NCBI RefSeq assembly: GCF_011058165.1
Contig: NZ_JAALEG010000024.1
Coordinates: 1-64,000 of the forward strand
Source of the DNA: Rhodococcus aetherivorans
GTDB taxonomy: Bacteria; Actinomycetota; Actinomycetes; Mycobacteriales; Mycobacteriaceae
Length of the DNA: 64,000 nucleotides
Direction: 5' to 3'
Shown: one piece after another, positions 1-8,616 of the stretch
Position numbering within the stretch: position 1 is the first letter of the stretch
Layout: each line of letters begins with the position of its first letter
The notes under the pieces: generated by a model
Told to the model about the DNA's origin: nothing
The model's input: the letters and a program-made list of their open reading frames with translations, nothing else
The model's database searches: none
Translations under genes and position numbers: made by a program

Positions 1-195
<195 letters not shown>

Positions 196-228
196 CTAGG
201 GGCGACAGCTCATGATCACAACCCTCAT
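196..228 (-). CDS. Putative 10-codon upstream ORF between SAM-IV riboswitch and metY
   Basis: Reads MRVVIMSCRP then TAG. A near-perfect GGAGG (241-237) sits 8 nt before its ATG and right at the 3' end of the riboswitch, whereas metY has its own AGAAGGA 37 nt downstream of the uORF stop. The peptide has two Met and one Cys codons. Whether it is translated is inferred from the ribosome binding site only; it may instead be a chance ORF that lends its Shine-Dalgarno to the switch. Confidence 0.4.
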   Translation of the reverse strand: MRVVIMSCRP

Positions 229-244
229 GACGAATACCTCCATC

Positions 245-360
245 GGACCGGCTTGTCGTGCGGCGTGGCGCCGGACGACCGGGTCATCACCCGGAGCACC
301 CCACCCTGGCCGGAGGGTTGCCGACCAGCAAGCCGGGGCTTCACGCTGGTACTCATGACC
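245..360 (-). promoter_or_regulatory. SAM-IV riboswitch controlling metY
   Basis: Read on the minus strand, the element begins GGTCATGAGTACCAGCG, continues through GCCCCGGCTTGCTGG and GGCAACCCTCCGGCC, and ends with GGTGGGGTGCTCCGGGTGA and GACCCGGTCGTCC. This order of conserved blocks is the actinobacterial SAM-IV class. S-adenosylmethionine binding is expected to lower expression of the downstream gene. The CCCTCC in the core could pair with the GGAGG at 241-237, which would make the control translational; that pairing is inferred. The boundaries are approximate to about 10 nt. Confidence 0.88.
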
Positions 361-367
361 TGGCGCG

Positions 368-373
368 AGTCTA
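368..373 (-). promoter_or_regulatory. Putative -10 element for the metY leader
   Basis: TAGACT on the minus strand lies about 8 nt upstream of the first base of the riboswitch, which is where a -10 hexamer should be. No convincing -35 was found at 16-18 nt spacing. Confidence 0.4.
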
Positions 374-559
374 GCGGCTCGAACGGATGCTTCGGTAGGC
401 GACCCATACCTCCCGGCGGGAGGCGCCTGAGCAGGCGAAAGTTACCCGCCGGTAGCCCGGGGCCCGCTTGGCGGACCGGGTCGATAGCAGTACGCTCGTC
501 TTGTTTGGATCGTGTTCCGCACGTGTGAGCACGCCATAAATGGTTCATTGAGCCGACCA

Positions 560-584
560 CGATCGCACCCACAAAGTGCGATCG
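560..584. repeat. Perfect inverted repeat in the icd 5' region (candidate operator)
   Basis: CGATCGCAC and GTGCGATCG, 9-bp perfect arms, are separated by CCACAAA. The repeat ends 42 nt before the icd start codon. It could be a repressor operator or an mRNA hairpin; it lacks a T-tract and sits upstream of a gene, so a terminator is unlikely. Confidence 0.55.
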
Positions 585-626
585 ACTTGGGACCAGGGAC
601 ACTTCCTAGGAGGACGCGAAGCGCAC

Positions 627-1844
627 ATGTCCAAGATCAAGGTTGAAGGAACGGTCGTCGAACTCGACGGCGACGAGATGACCCGCATCATCTGGCAGTT
701 CATCAAAGACAAGCTGATCCATCCCTACCTGGATGTGAATCTCGAGTACTACGACCTCGGCATCGAGCACCGCGATGCAACCGACGACCAGGTCACCGTC
801 GACGCAGCCAACGCCATCAAGAAGCACGGCGTCGGCGTCAAGTGCGCCACCATCACTCCCGACGAGGCCCGGGTCGAGGAGTTCGGCCTGAAGAAGATGT
901 GGCGCTCGCCCAACGGCACAATCCGTAACATCCTGGGCGGCACCATCTTCCGTGCCCCGATCATCATCTCCAACGTGCCCCGCCTGGTGCCCGGCTGGAC
1001 CAAGCCGGTCATCGTCGGCCGTCACGCCTTCGGTGACCAGTACCGCGCCACCGACTTCAAGGTCGACCGCCCGGGCACCGTCACCATCACCTTCACGCCG
1101 GAGGACGGCAGCGAGCCGATCCAGCACGAGGTGTGCCATATCCCCGAGGACGGCGGCGTCGTCATGGGGATGTACAACTACAAGAAGTCCATCCAGGACT
1201 TCGCGCGGGCCTCGCTGTCCTACGGTCTGCAGCAGAACTACCCGGTCTACCTCTCCACCAAGAACACGATCCTCAAGGCCTACGACGGCATGTTCAAGGA
1301 CGAGTTCCAGCGGATCTTCGAGGAAGAGTTCAAGGCCGAGTTCGATGCCGCGGGCCTGACCTACGAGCACCGCCTCATCGACGACATGGTCGCCTCCTCG
1401 CTCAAGTGGGAGGGTGGCTACGTCTGGGCCTGCAAGAACTACGACGGCGACGTCCAGTCCGACACCGTCGCGCAGGGCTACGGCTCGCTGGGCCTGATGA
1501 CGTCCGTGCTCATGACCCCGGACGGCAGGACCGTCGAGGCCGAGGCCGCGCACGGAACCGTCACCCGGCACTTCCGGCAGCATCAGGCGGGCAAGCCGAC
1601 GTCGACCAACCCGATCGCGTCGATCTTCGCCTGGACCCGTGGCCTCGAGCACCGCGGCAAGCTCGACAACACCCCCGAGGTCATCGACTTCGCGCAGCAG
1701 CTCGAGGACGTCGTCATCAAGACCGTCGAAGCGGGACAGATGACCAAGGACCTCGCCCTGCTCATCGGCCCCGAGCAGGCATGGCTGACCACCGAGGAGT
1801 TCCTCGCCGCGCTCGACGAGAACCTCCAGAAGGCCCGCGCCTGA
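627..1844 (+). CDS. icd: NADP-dependent isocitrate dehydrogenase (homodimeric, eukaryote-like type)
   Basis: Encodes 405 aa starting [20 protein letters not shown]. It oxidises and decarboxylates isocitrate to 2-oxoglutarate with NADP in the cytosolic TCA cycle. SPNGTIRN (about residues 94-101) is the phosphate/substrate loop, [14 protein letters not shown] (131-144) the next conserved block, and [13 protein letters not shown] near the C-terminus is typical of the 400-aa IDH family rather than the monomeric 740-aa form. The ATG at 627 is chosen because the family begins with MSKIKV; an AGGAGG lies 14 nt upstream, a rather long spacing. It matches Rv3339c (icd1) in the conserved neighbourhood. 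Confidence 0.96.
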   Translation: MSKIKVEGTVVELDGDEMTRIIWQFIKDKLIHPYLDVNLEYYDLGIEHRDATDDQVTVDAANAIKKHGVGVKCATITPDEARVEEFGLKKMWRSPNGTIRNILGGTIFRAPIIISNVPRLVPGWTKPVIVGRHAFGDQYRATDFKVDRPGTVTITFTPEDGSEPIQHEVCHIPEDGGVVMGMYNYKKSIQDFARASLSYGLQQNYPVYLSTKNTILKAYDGMFKDEFQRIFEEEFKAEFDAAGLTYEHRLIDDMVASSLKWEGGYVWACKNYDGDVQSDTVAQGYGSLGLMTSVLMTPDGRTVEAEAAHGTVTRHFRQHQAGKPTSTNPIASIFAWTRGLEHRGKLDNTPEVIDFAQQLEDVVIKTVEAGQMTKDLALLIGPEQAWLTTEEFLAALDENLQKARA

Positions 1845-1858
1845 CGCACGGACCGCAC

Positions 1859-1893
1859 ACGACGGGACGCCCCGCACCGGGGCGTCCCGTCGT
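1859..1893 (+). terminator. Strong hairpin downstream of icd
   Basis: Arms ACGACGGGACGCCCC and GGGGCGTCCCGTCGT pair perfectly over 15 bp with a 5-nt loop (GCACC), 14 nt after the icd stop. Only a short CGTTTCG follows, so it is a GC-rich intrinsic-type terminator without a long U-tract. Confidence 0.75.
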
Positions 1894-1920
1894 CGTTTCG
1901 GGTCCGGCCCGTCGGCTACC

Positions 1921-2733
1921 GTGACCGTCGTGCCTCACGTCATCACCACCGTCAACGTCAACGGCGTCCGTGCCGCCGCCGGCAAGGGCCTGCTCGCGTG
2001 GCTGGCCACCGCGCAGGCCGACATCGTGTGCCTGCAGGAGGTGCGCGCCACCGAGCAGCAGTTCCACGCGGCGATCGCGCCCGCCCTCGACGCCGGGTGG
2101 TACGTGGTGTCCGCCGAATCGGAGGCCAAGGGCCGTGCCGGGGTCGCGATCCTGTCGCGGCGCCCGGCCGACGCCTCGCGCATCGGGTTCGACGAGGACG
2201 AGTTCGCGGCCTCCGGCCGGTACGTCGAGGCCGACTTCGGGGACGTGACCGTCGGCAGCCTGTACCTGCCCACCGGCGAGGCCGGCACCCCGAAGCAGGA
2301 GGAGAAGGAGCGGTTCATGGCGTCGTTCGCCACGCACCTGAACCACCGCGCCGCCGAGGCCGGGGCCGCGGCCCGGCACATGGTGGTGTGCGGGGACTGG
2401 AACATCGCCCACACCGAACGCGACATCAAGAACTGGAAGGGCAACGTCAAGAAGTCCGGATTCCTGCCGAGCGAGCGCGCGTGGCTCGACACGCTGCTCG
2501 CCGACGGCCGCTGGGTCGACGTGGTGCGCGCCCTGCACCCGGACGTCGACGGCCCGTACTCGTGGTGGTCCTACCGGGGCAAGGCGTTCGACACCGACGC
2601 CGGCTGGCGGATCGACTACCACCTCGTGACGGCGGAACTGGCCGAGCGGGCGAAGGAGGCCCGCGTCGAGCGTGCCGCCACCTATGCCGAGCGGTGGTCG
2701 GACCACGCCCCGGTCACCGTGCAGTTCCGCTGA
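1921..2733 (+). CDS. xthA: Exodeoxyribonuclease III (AP endonuclease)
   Basis: Encodes 270 aa with a GTG start (an alternative GTG is three codons later). It cuts DNA 5' to abasic sites and removes 3' blocking groups in base-excision repair. The family blocks are in order: TTVNVNGVRAA, IVCLQEVRAT with the metal-binding Glu, VCGDWNIAHTERDIKNWKGN with the Asp/Asn pair, GWRIDYHLVT, and the terminal WSDHAPVTV with the catalytic Asp-His. It begins 28 nt after the icd hairpin, so it probably has its own promoter. Confidence 0.95.
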   Translation: MTVVPHVITTVNVNGVRAAAGKGLLAWLATAQADIVCLQEVRATEQQFHAAIAPALDAGWYVVSAESEAKGRAGVAILSRRPADASRIGFDEDEFAASGRYVEADFGDVTVGSLYLPTGEAGTPKQEEKERFMASFATHLNHRAAEAGAAARHMVVCGDWNIAHTERDIKNWKGNVKKSGFLPSERAWLDTLLADGRWVDVVRALHPDVDGPYSWWSYRGKAFDTDAGWRIDYHLVTAELAERAKEARVERAATYAERWSDHAPVTVQFR

Positions 2734-3846
<1,113 letters not shown>

Positions 3847-3905
3847 CCGGGGGCGTGCCCCGCACACAGCCCGGGGCGACGGAACGCGGAAGGAGTTGCC
3901 CACCG

Positions 3906-4970
3906 ATGGCCGACGATTCCACCGAACCGTCGAAACCGGGATTCGTCGACCGGCAACGAGCAGCGCATCCGTCGCTCGACCACCTGGTGCGGGCCGGCCT
4001 GCGGTACCAGGAGCAGAAGGGCGACTACTACGCCGCGGGGATCACGTATTTCAGTGTGCTGTCCCTGATTCCCATCCTGATGCTGTCGTTCTCGGTGGCC
4101 GGTTTCGTGCTCGCGGGCCGGCCCGAGACCCTCGAGCAGCTGCAGACCGCGATCGCCCAGAACATCCCCGGCGAACTCGGTGCGACGGTGCAGGGTCTGG
4201 TGGACTCCGCGATCGCCTCCCGCAGCGCCGTCGGAACACTGGGCCTGCTCACCGCCGCGTATGCGGGGATCGGCTGGATCACCAACCTGCGGGACGCGCT
4301 CACGGCGATGTGGGACCATCCGCATGTCAAGGACGGGTTCGTGCGCACCAAGGTCAACGACGCGCTGACCCTCCTCGGCCTGGGCCTCGCCATCGTGGCG
4401 TCGCTGGCCCTGTCGGCCGCCAGCAGCGGCCCCGTCATGGACCTCTTCGTCGGGGTGCTGCGGCTCGAGAACGTGCCCGGCATCGGGGTGGCGCTGACGG
4501 TGGCGACGATCGCCATCGCCGTGTGCGCGACGTGGTTGCTGTTCACCTGGGTGATCGCCCGGCTGCCCCGGGAGCCCGTCACCTTCCGCAGCGCGATGCG
4601 GGCCGGCCTGCTCGCCGCCGTGGCGTTCGAGGTGTTCAAGCAGGTCGGCTCGATCTACCTTTCCCGGGTCACCAGCGGCCCCGCCGGGGTGGCGTTCGGC
4701 CCGATCCTCGGCGTGCTGGTCTTCGCGAACCTGACCGCCCGGATGGTGTTGTTCGCCACGGCGTGGGCGGCATCGTCCAAGGAGAATCTGGTCATGGCCC
4801 ACGTGCCGCCGCCGGAGCTGGCTCGGATCACGCCGCGGGTGGAGGTGCACGAGGGGCCCGGCCTGCGCGGCGGTCTGGCGCTCGTCGGTGCCGGGGCCCT
4901 CGGCGGGGTCCTGCTCAGCGAGCGCTCGCGCGCCATTCGTCGAGCTGTGCGATCGCGGCTTCGGCGGTAG
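3906..4970 (+). CDS. YihY/BrkB-family inner membrane protein
   Basis: Encodes 354 aa. The N-terminal HLVRAGLRYQEQKGDYYAAG followed by ITYFSVLSLIPILML is the signature start of the YihY/BrkB (former ribonuclease BN) family. About six hydrophobic segments follow (near residues 45-65, 105-125, 160-180, 195-215, 230-250, 265-285), then a basic C-terminal tail rich in Arg. GGAAGGAG precedes the ATG. Function is unknown for the family. The last 56 nt overlap the convergent TetR gene. It corresponds to Rv3335c in the M. tuberculosis order. Confidence 0.88.
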   Translation: MADDSTEPSKPGFVDRQRAAHPSLDHLVRAGLRYQEQKGDYYAAGITYFSVLSLIPILMLSFSVAGFVLAGRPETLEQLQTAIAQNIPGELGATVQGLVDSAIASRSAVGTLGLLTAAYAGIGWITNLRDALTAMWDHPHVKDGFVRTKVNDALTLLGLGLAIVASLALSAASSGPVMDLFVGVLRLENVPGIGVALTVATIAIAVCATWLLFTWVIARLPREPVTFRSAMRAGLLAAVAFEVFKQVGSIYLSRVTSGPAGVAFGPILGVLVFANLTARMVLFATAWAASSKENLVMAHVPPPELARITPRVEVHEGPGLRGGLALVGAGALGGVLLSERSRAIRRAVRSRLRR

Positions 4971-5511
4971 CGACCGCCTCGTCGCGGTCGACGCGGGCGA
5001 GCAGCAGCGTGCTCAGCGACAGCGACGCCAGCACCCGTACCCGGCGGGCCAGCGCCTCGTCGTCGGCGGCGGGGTCGAGGGCGCGCAGCGCGTGCGTGAA
5101 CGCGGTGGTCAGTTCGGCGCGGTAGGCGGTGACGACCGCGCGTTGCGTCTCGTCGTGGGCCGCAAGGCCGGCGGTGCTGTTCAGCAGCAGGCAGCCGCGG
5201 CGCGGCGAGTCGTCCGGCAGGGCGGCCACGGTGCGGGCCAGTGCCCGGAAGTAGCGTGCCGCGGCATCGGGCGCGGTGGGCTCGTCGGTGAGGACGCGCA
5301 GCCGGGGTCGCACCACGCGGTCGAGGTAGTCGCGGACGGCGGCGTCGAACAATCCGCGCTTGCTGGTGAAGGCGTTGTAGAGGCTCGACCGGTTCAGCCC
5401 CGTCGCCCGCTCGAGCTCGGGGACGGAGGTGGCCTCGAAGCCTTTGTCCCAGAAAAGATCCCGTGCCCGTTCCACGACGTCTGCGGTGTCGAACTCCGGT
5501 GGCCGTCCCAT
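4915..5511 (-). CDS. TetR/AcrR-family repressor
   Basis: Encodes 198 aa. It starts MGRPPEFDTADVVERARDLF and has a helix-turn-helix at about residues 26-48 (TSVPELERATGLNRSSLYNAF), typical of NemR-like TetR proteins that sense reactive small molecules. The start at ATG 5511 is preferred over the longer frame because MGRPPEF is the family N-terminus and it leaves the palindromic operator (5539-5566) outside the gene. It is divergent from a reductase and probably represses both itself and that gene. Confidence 0.9.
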   Translation of the reverse strand: MGRPPEFDTADVVERARDLFWDKGFEATSVPELERATGLNRSSLYNAFTSKRGLFDAAVRDYLDRVVRPRLRVLTDEPTAPDAAARYFRALARTVAALPDDSPRRGCLLLNSTAGLAAHDETQRAVVTAYRAELTTAFTHALRALDPAADDEALARRVRVLASLSLSTLLLARVDRDEAVATAEAAIAQLDEWRASAR

Positions 5512-5538
5512 GTGCCCTTCCGTTCCCTGTTGTGCAAA

Positions 5539-5566
5539 GACCGTTCCAGTATATATTGGAACGGTC
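5539..5566. promoter_or_regulatory. Palindromic TetR operator overlapping divergent promoters
   Basis: GACCGTTCCA, an 8-nt AT-rich spacer (GTATATAT), then TGGAACGGTC: 10-bp perfect arms. It lies between the divergent TetR and reductase genes. It overlaps a plausible plus-strand promoter, TTGTGC at 5530-5535 and TATATT at 5552-5557 with a 16-nt spacer, and on the minus strand a TATACT (5553-5548). That the neighbouring TetR binds it is inferred from position and symmetry. Confidence 0.8.
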
Positions 5567-5635
5567 AGTTCAATACTTCGGAGGCGCCCGGGGACAGCTC
5601 CCGGCGGCTCGGCACGTGAGGAAGGTTCACGCCCT

Positions 5636-6643
5636 GTGACCTCGAGTACCCAGATCCAGCTGGTCCGACGCCCCGTCGGCTGGCCGACACACGACGATTT
5701 CCGCACCGCGACGGTCGATCTGCCCGACCTCGGACCCAACCAGGTCCGCGTCGTCAACGAGTTCGTCTCGGTCGATCCCTACATGCGGGGGCGGATGAAC
5801 GACGTCAAGTCCTACATCCCGCCGTTCGCGCTGGGGGAGACCATGACCGGCGGCGCGGTCGGCCGCGTCGTGGAGTCGACGTCGCCGGCCCACCCGGTCG
5901 ACTCGGTCGTGCTGCACGACCTCGGCTGGCGCGACGTCGCGCAGGGCGACGCCGCGGCCTTCCGCGTGGTGGACGAGCTTCCGGGCGTCCCGAACTCCGC
6001 GTACCTCGGCATCCTCGGCCTGACGGGACTGACCGCCTACGTCGGCCTGATGCACATCGCCCGCATGCAGCCGGGCGACACCGTCTTCGTCTCCGGGGCC
6101 GCGGGCGCCGTGGGCACCGCCGTCGGACAGATCGCCCGGCTCGAGGGTGCGACCCGCGTGCTCGGCTCCGCCGGATCCGCGGACAAGGTCGCGATGCTCA
6201 CCGAGCGCTACGGCTACGACGACGCGTTCGACTACAAGTCGGCGCCCGTGCGGCGCCAGCTCCGCCGTGCGGCACCCGACGGCATCGACGTGTACTTCGA
6301 CAACGTCGGTGGCGACCACCTCGAAGCCGCGCTCGACGTCCTGCGCGACGGTGGCCGGGCCGCCCTGTGCGGCGCGATCGCCCTGTACAACAACACCGAG
6401 CGCACGCCCGGGCCGGACAACATGGCCAACATCATCACCCGCGGCCTGACCCTGCAGGGCTTCACCCTCGGCCACTACACCCACCTCTTCCCCGAATTCG
6501 CGGCGAAGATGGGGCCGTGGCTCGCCGCCGGCGACGTGGTGTTCGACGAGACGATCGTCGACGGGATCGACAACTCGGTCGATGCCTTCCTCGACCTGAT
6601 GCGCGGGCGCAACGTCGGCAAGATGCTCGTCCGTGTCGCCTGA
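5636..6643 (+). CDS. NADP-dependent oxidoreductase (zinc-independent MDR family, 2-alkenal/curcumin reductase type)
   Basis: Encodes 335 aa from GTG at 5636 (VTSSTQIQLVRRPVGWPTHD). It lacks the zinc-ligand cysteines of alcohol dehydrogenases and carries SVDPYMRGRMND and GGAVGRVVES, then the Rossmann motif SGAAGAVGTAVGQIARLEG and DVYFDNVGG. These blocks define the leukotriene B4 dehydrogenase/CurA-like reductases, which reduce the C=C bond of alpha,beta-unsaturated aldehydes and ketones with NADPH. A role in detoxifying reactive carbonyls, induced by relief of TetR repression, is inferred. The start is downstream of the operator, with AGGAAGG 8-14 nt before it. Confidence 0.9.
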   Translation: MTSSTQIQLVRRPVGWPTHDDFRTATVDLPDLGPNQVRVVNEFVSVDPYMRGRMNDVKSYIPPFALGETMTGGAVGRVVESTSPAHPVDSVVLHDLGWRDVAQGDAAAFRVVDELPGVPNSAYLGILGLTGLTAYVGLMHIARMQPGDTVFVSGAAGAVGTAVGQIARLEGATRVLGSAGSADKVAMLTERYGYDDAFDYKSAPVRRQLRRAAPDGIDVYFDNVGGDHLEAALDVLRDGGRAALCGAIALYNNTERTPGPDNMANIITRGLTLQGFTLGHYTHLFPEFAAKMGPWLAAGDVVFDETIVDGIDNSVDAFLDLMRGRNVGKMLVRVA

Positions 6644-6732
6644 CGTCCGGGGCCGGAACGGCCGGCGCCGCGCAGCGGAAGATTCGCTGCAGTATCGGGC
6701 GGGCACGCACCCCCGGCCGTAGAGTCGGGCGC

Positions 6733-7770
6733 ATGAAAGCCGTCCAGTACACCGAGATCGGCTCCGAGCCGGTCGTTGTCGACATCCCCACCCCGACGCC
6801 CGGGCCGGGTGAGATCCTGCTGAAGGTCACCGCGGCCGGGCTGTGCCACTCGGACATCTTCGTGATGGACATGCCGGCGGCGCAGTACGCCTACGGCCTG
6901 CCGCTCACCCTCGGCCACGAGGGTGTCGGCACCGTCGCCGAACTCGGCGAGGGCGTCACGGGATTCGGGGTGGGGGACGCCGTCGCCGTGTACGGGCCGT
7001 GGGGCTGCGGTGCGTGCCACGCCTGCGCGCGCGGCCGGGAGAACTACTGCACCCGCGCCGCCGACCTGGGCATCACGCCACCCGGTCTCGGCTCGCCCGG
7101 ATCGATGGCCGAGTACATGATCGTCGATTCGGCGCGCCACCTCGTCCCGATCGGAGACCTCGACCCGGTCGCCGCGGCGCCGCTCACCGACGCCGGTCTG
7201 ACGCCGTACCACGCGATCTCCCGGGTCCTGCCGCTGCTGGGGCCGGGCTCGACGGCCGTCGTCATCGGTGTCGGCGGGCTCGGCCACGTCGGCATCCAGA
7301 TCCTGCGCGCCGTCAGCGCGGCCCGTGTGATCGCCGTCGACCTCGACGACGACCGTCTCGCCCTCGCCCGCGAGGTCGGCGCCGACGCGGCGGTGAAGTC
7401 GGGCGCCGGTGCGGCGGACGCGATCCGGGAACTGACCGGCGGCCAGGGCGCGACGGCGGTGTTCGACTTCGTCGGCGCCCAGTCGACGATCGACACGGCG
7501 CAGCAGGTGGTCGCGGTCGACGGGCACATCTCGGTCGTGGGCATCCACGCCGGCGCACACGCCAAGGTCGGGTTCTTCATGATCCCGTTCGGCGCCTCCG
7601 TCGTGACCCCGTACTGGGGCACCCGGTCGGAACTGATGGAGGTCGTCGCGCTGGCCCGCGCCGGCCGGCTGGACATCCACACCGAGACGTTCACCCTCGA
7701 CGAGGGGCCGGCGGCGTACCGGCGGCTGCGCGAGGGCAGCATCCGCGGCCGCGGCGTGGTGGTTCCCTGA
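6733..7770 (+). CDS. adhA: Zinc-dependent medium-chain alcohol dehydrogenase (ADH-A-like)
   Basis: Encodes 345 aa, MKAVQYTEIGSEPVVVDIPT. Catalytic zinc ligands are C38 (GLCHSD), H62 (GHEG) and D153 (LTDAGLTPYH); the structural zinc is held by C92, C95, C98 and C106. The coenzyme motif GVGGLGHVGIQ lies near residue 180. From memory the whole sequence is close to R. ruber ADH-A, a secondary-alcohol dehydrogenase using NAD(H). It lies 89 nt after the reductase on the same strand, but regulation by the same TetR is not shown by the sequence. A strong hairpin follows the stop. Confidence 0.95.
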   Translation: MKAVQYTEIGSEPVVVDIPTPTPGPGEILLKVTAAGLCHSDIFVMDMPAAQYAYGLPLTLGHEGVGTVAELGEGVTGFGVGDAVAVYGPWGCGACHACARGRENYCTRAADLGITPPGLGSPGSMAEYMIVDSARHLVPIGDLDPVAAAPLTDAGLTPYHAISRVLPLLGPGSTAVVIGVGGLGHVGIQILRAVSAARVIAVDLDDDRLALAREVGADAAVKSGAGAADAIRELTGGQGATAVFDFVGAQSTIDTAQQVVAVDGHISVVGIHAGAHAKVGFFMIPFGASVVTPYWGTRSELMEVVALARAGRLDIHTETFTLDEGPAAYRRLREGSIRGRGVVVP

Positions 7771-7774
7771 AACG

Positions 7775-7823
7775 GGTGAAGGTCCCCGTCGCCCGGTGGA
7801 ACCGGGTGACGGGAACCTTCACC
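7775..7823. terminator. Bidirectional terminator between adhA and sdhB
   Basis: Two 23-nt arms (7775-7797 and 7801-7823) match at 21 of 23 positions around a 3-nt loop (GGA). The core pairs are GGTGAAGGT with ACCTTCACC and CCCGGT with ACCGGG. It lies between the convergent adhA and sdhB stops and reads equally well on both strands. Confidence 0.85.
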
Positions 7824-7839
7824 GTGGAGCACAAGCAGA

Positions 7840-8616
7840 TCAGCGGGCGAACAGCAGCGCGCGCTTGACCTCCTGGATCGCCTTCGTCACCTGGATGCCA
7901 CGGGGGCACGCGTCGGTGCAGTTGAAGGTGGTGCGGCAGCGCCACACGCCCTCGACGTCGTTGAGGATGTCGAGGCGCTCGGCGGCACCCTCGTCACGGC
8001 TGTCGAAGATGAACCGGTGCGCGTTGACGATCGCGGCGGGGCCGAAGTAGCTGCCGTCGTTCCAGTACACCGGGCACGAGGTGGTGCAGCACGCGCACAG
8101 GATGCACTTGGTGGTGTCGTCGAAGCGGGCCCGGTCGGCCTGCGACTGGATCCGCTCGCGGGTCGGCTCGTTGCCGGTGGCGATGAGGAACGGCTTCACC
8201 GCGCGGAACGCGTCGAAGAAGGGTTCCATGTCGACGACGAGGTCCTTCTCGACCGGCAGGCCGCGGATCGGCTCGACGGTGATGGTCACCGGCTTGCCGT
8301 CCTTGGGCAGCATGTCCTTCATCAGGATCTTGCAGGCCAGGCGGTTGACGCCGTTGATCCGCATGGCGTCCGAGCCGCACACGCCGTGCGCGCAGCTGCG
8401 GCGGAACGTGAGGGTGCCGTCGAGGTAGCCCTTCACGTACAGCAGCAGGTTGAGCATGCGGTCCGACGGCAGCGCCGGAACCTGGAAGCTGTCCCAGTGC
8501 TGACCCTTGCCGTCCTCGGGGTTGAACCGCGCGATCTTGAGGGTGACCATGGTGGCACCCTCGGGCACGGGAGGCAGGTTCGAGACGTCGGCTTCGTTCT
8601 TCTCGAGGGTTGTCAT
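7840..8616 (-). CDS. sdhB: Succinate dehydrogenase iron-sulfur subunit
   Basis: Encodes 258 aa. It carries the [2Fe-2S] ligands in RRSCAHGVCGSDAM plus a Cys in NRLACKIL, then the [4Fe-4S]/[3Fe-4S] ligands in KCILCACCTTSCPVYW and FNCTDACPRGIQVTKA. It transfers electrons from SdhA flavin to the membrane anchor. The ATG (8616-8614) overlaps the sdhA TGA by one base (TGATG), so translation is coupled. It is the last gene of the operon. Confidence 0.97.
   Translation of the reverse strand: MTTLEKNEADVSNLPPVPEGATMVTLKIARFNPEDGKGQHWDSFQVPALPSDRMLNLLLYVKGYLDGTLTFRRSCAHGVCGSDAMRINGVNRLACKILMKDMLPKDGKPVTITVEPIRGLPVEKDLVVDMEPFFDAFRAVKPFLIATGNEPTRERIQSQADRARFDDTTKCILCACCTTSCPVYWNDGSYFGPAAIVNAHRFIFDSRDEGAAERLDILNDVEGVWRCRTTFNCTDACPRGIQVTKAIQEVKRALLFAR

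Larger units (their letters stand above)
361..626. other. Intergenic region between the metY leader and icd
   Basis: About 265 nt without a supported gene. It contains the metY -10, several GC-rich hairpin-forming stretches (roughly 408-465), an AT-richer part around 530-548 that could hold the icd promoter, and the perfect inverted repeat at 560-584. The open frames that cross it show no recognisable protein. Confidence 0.6.
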
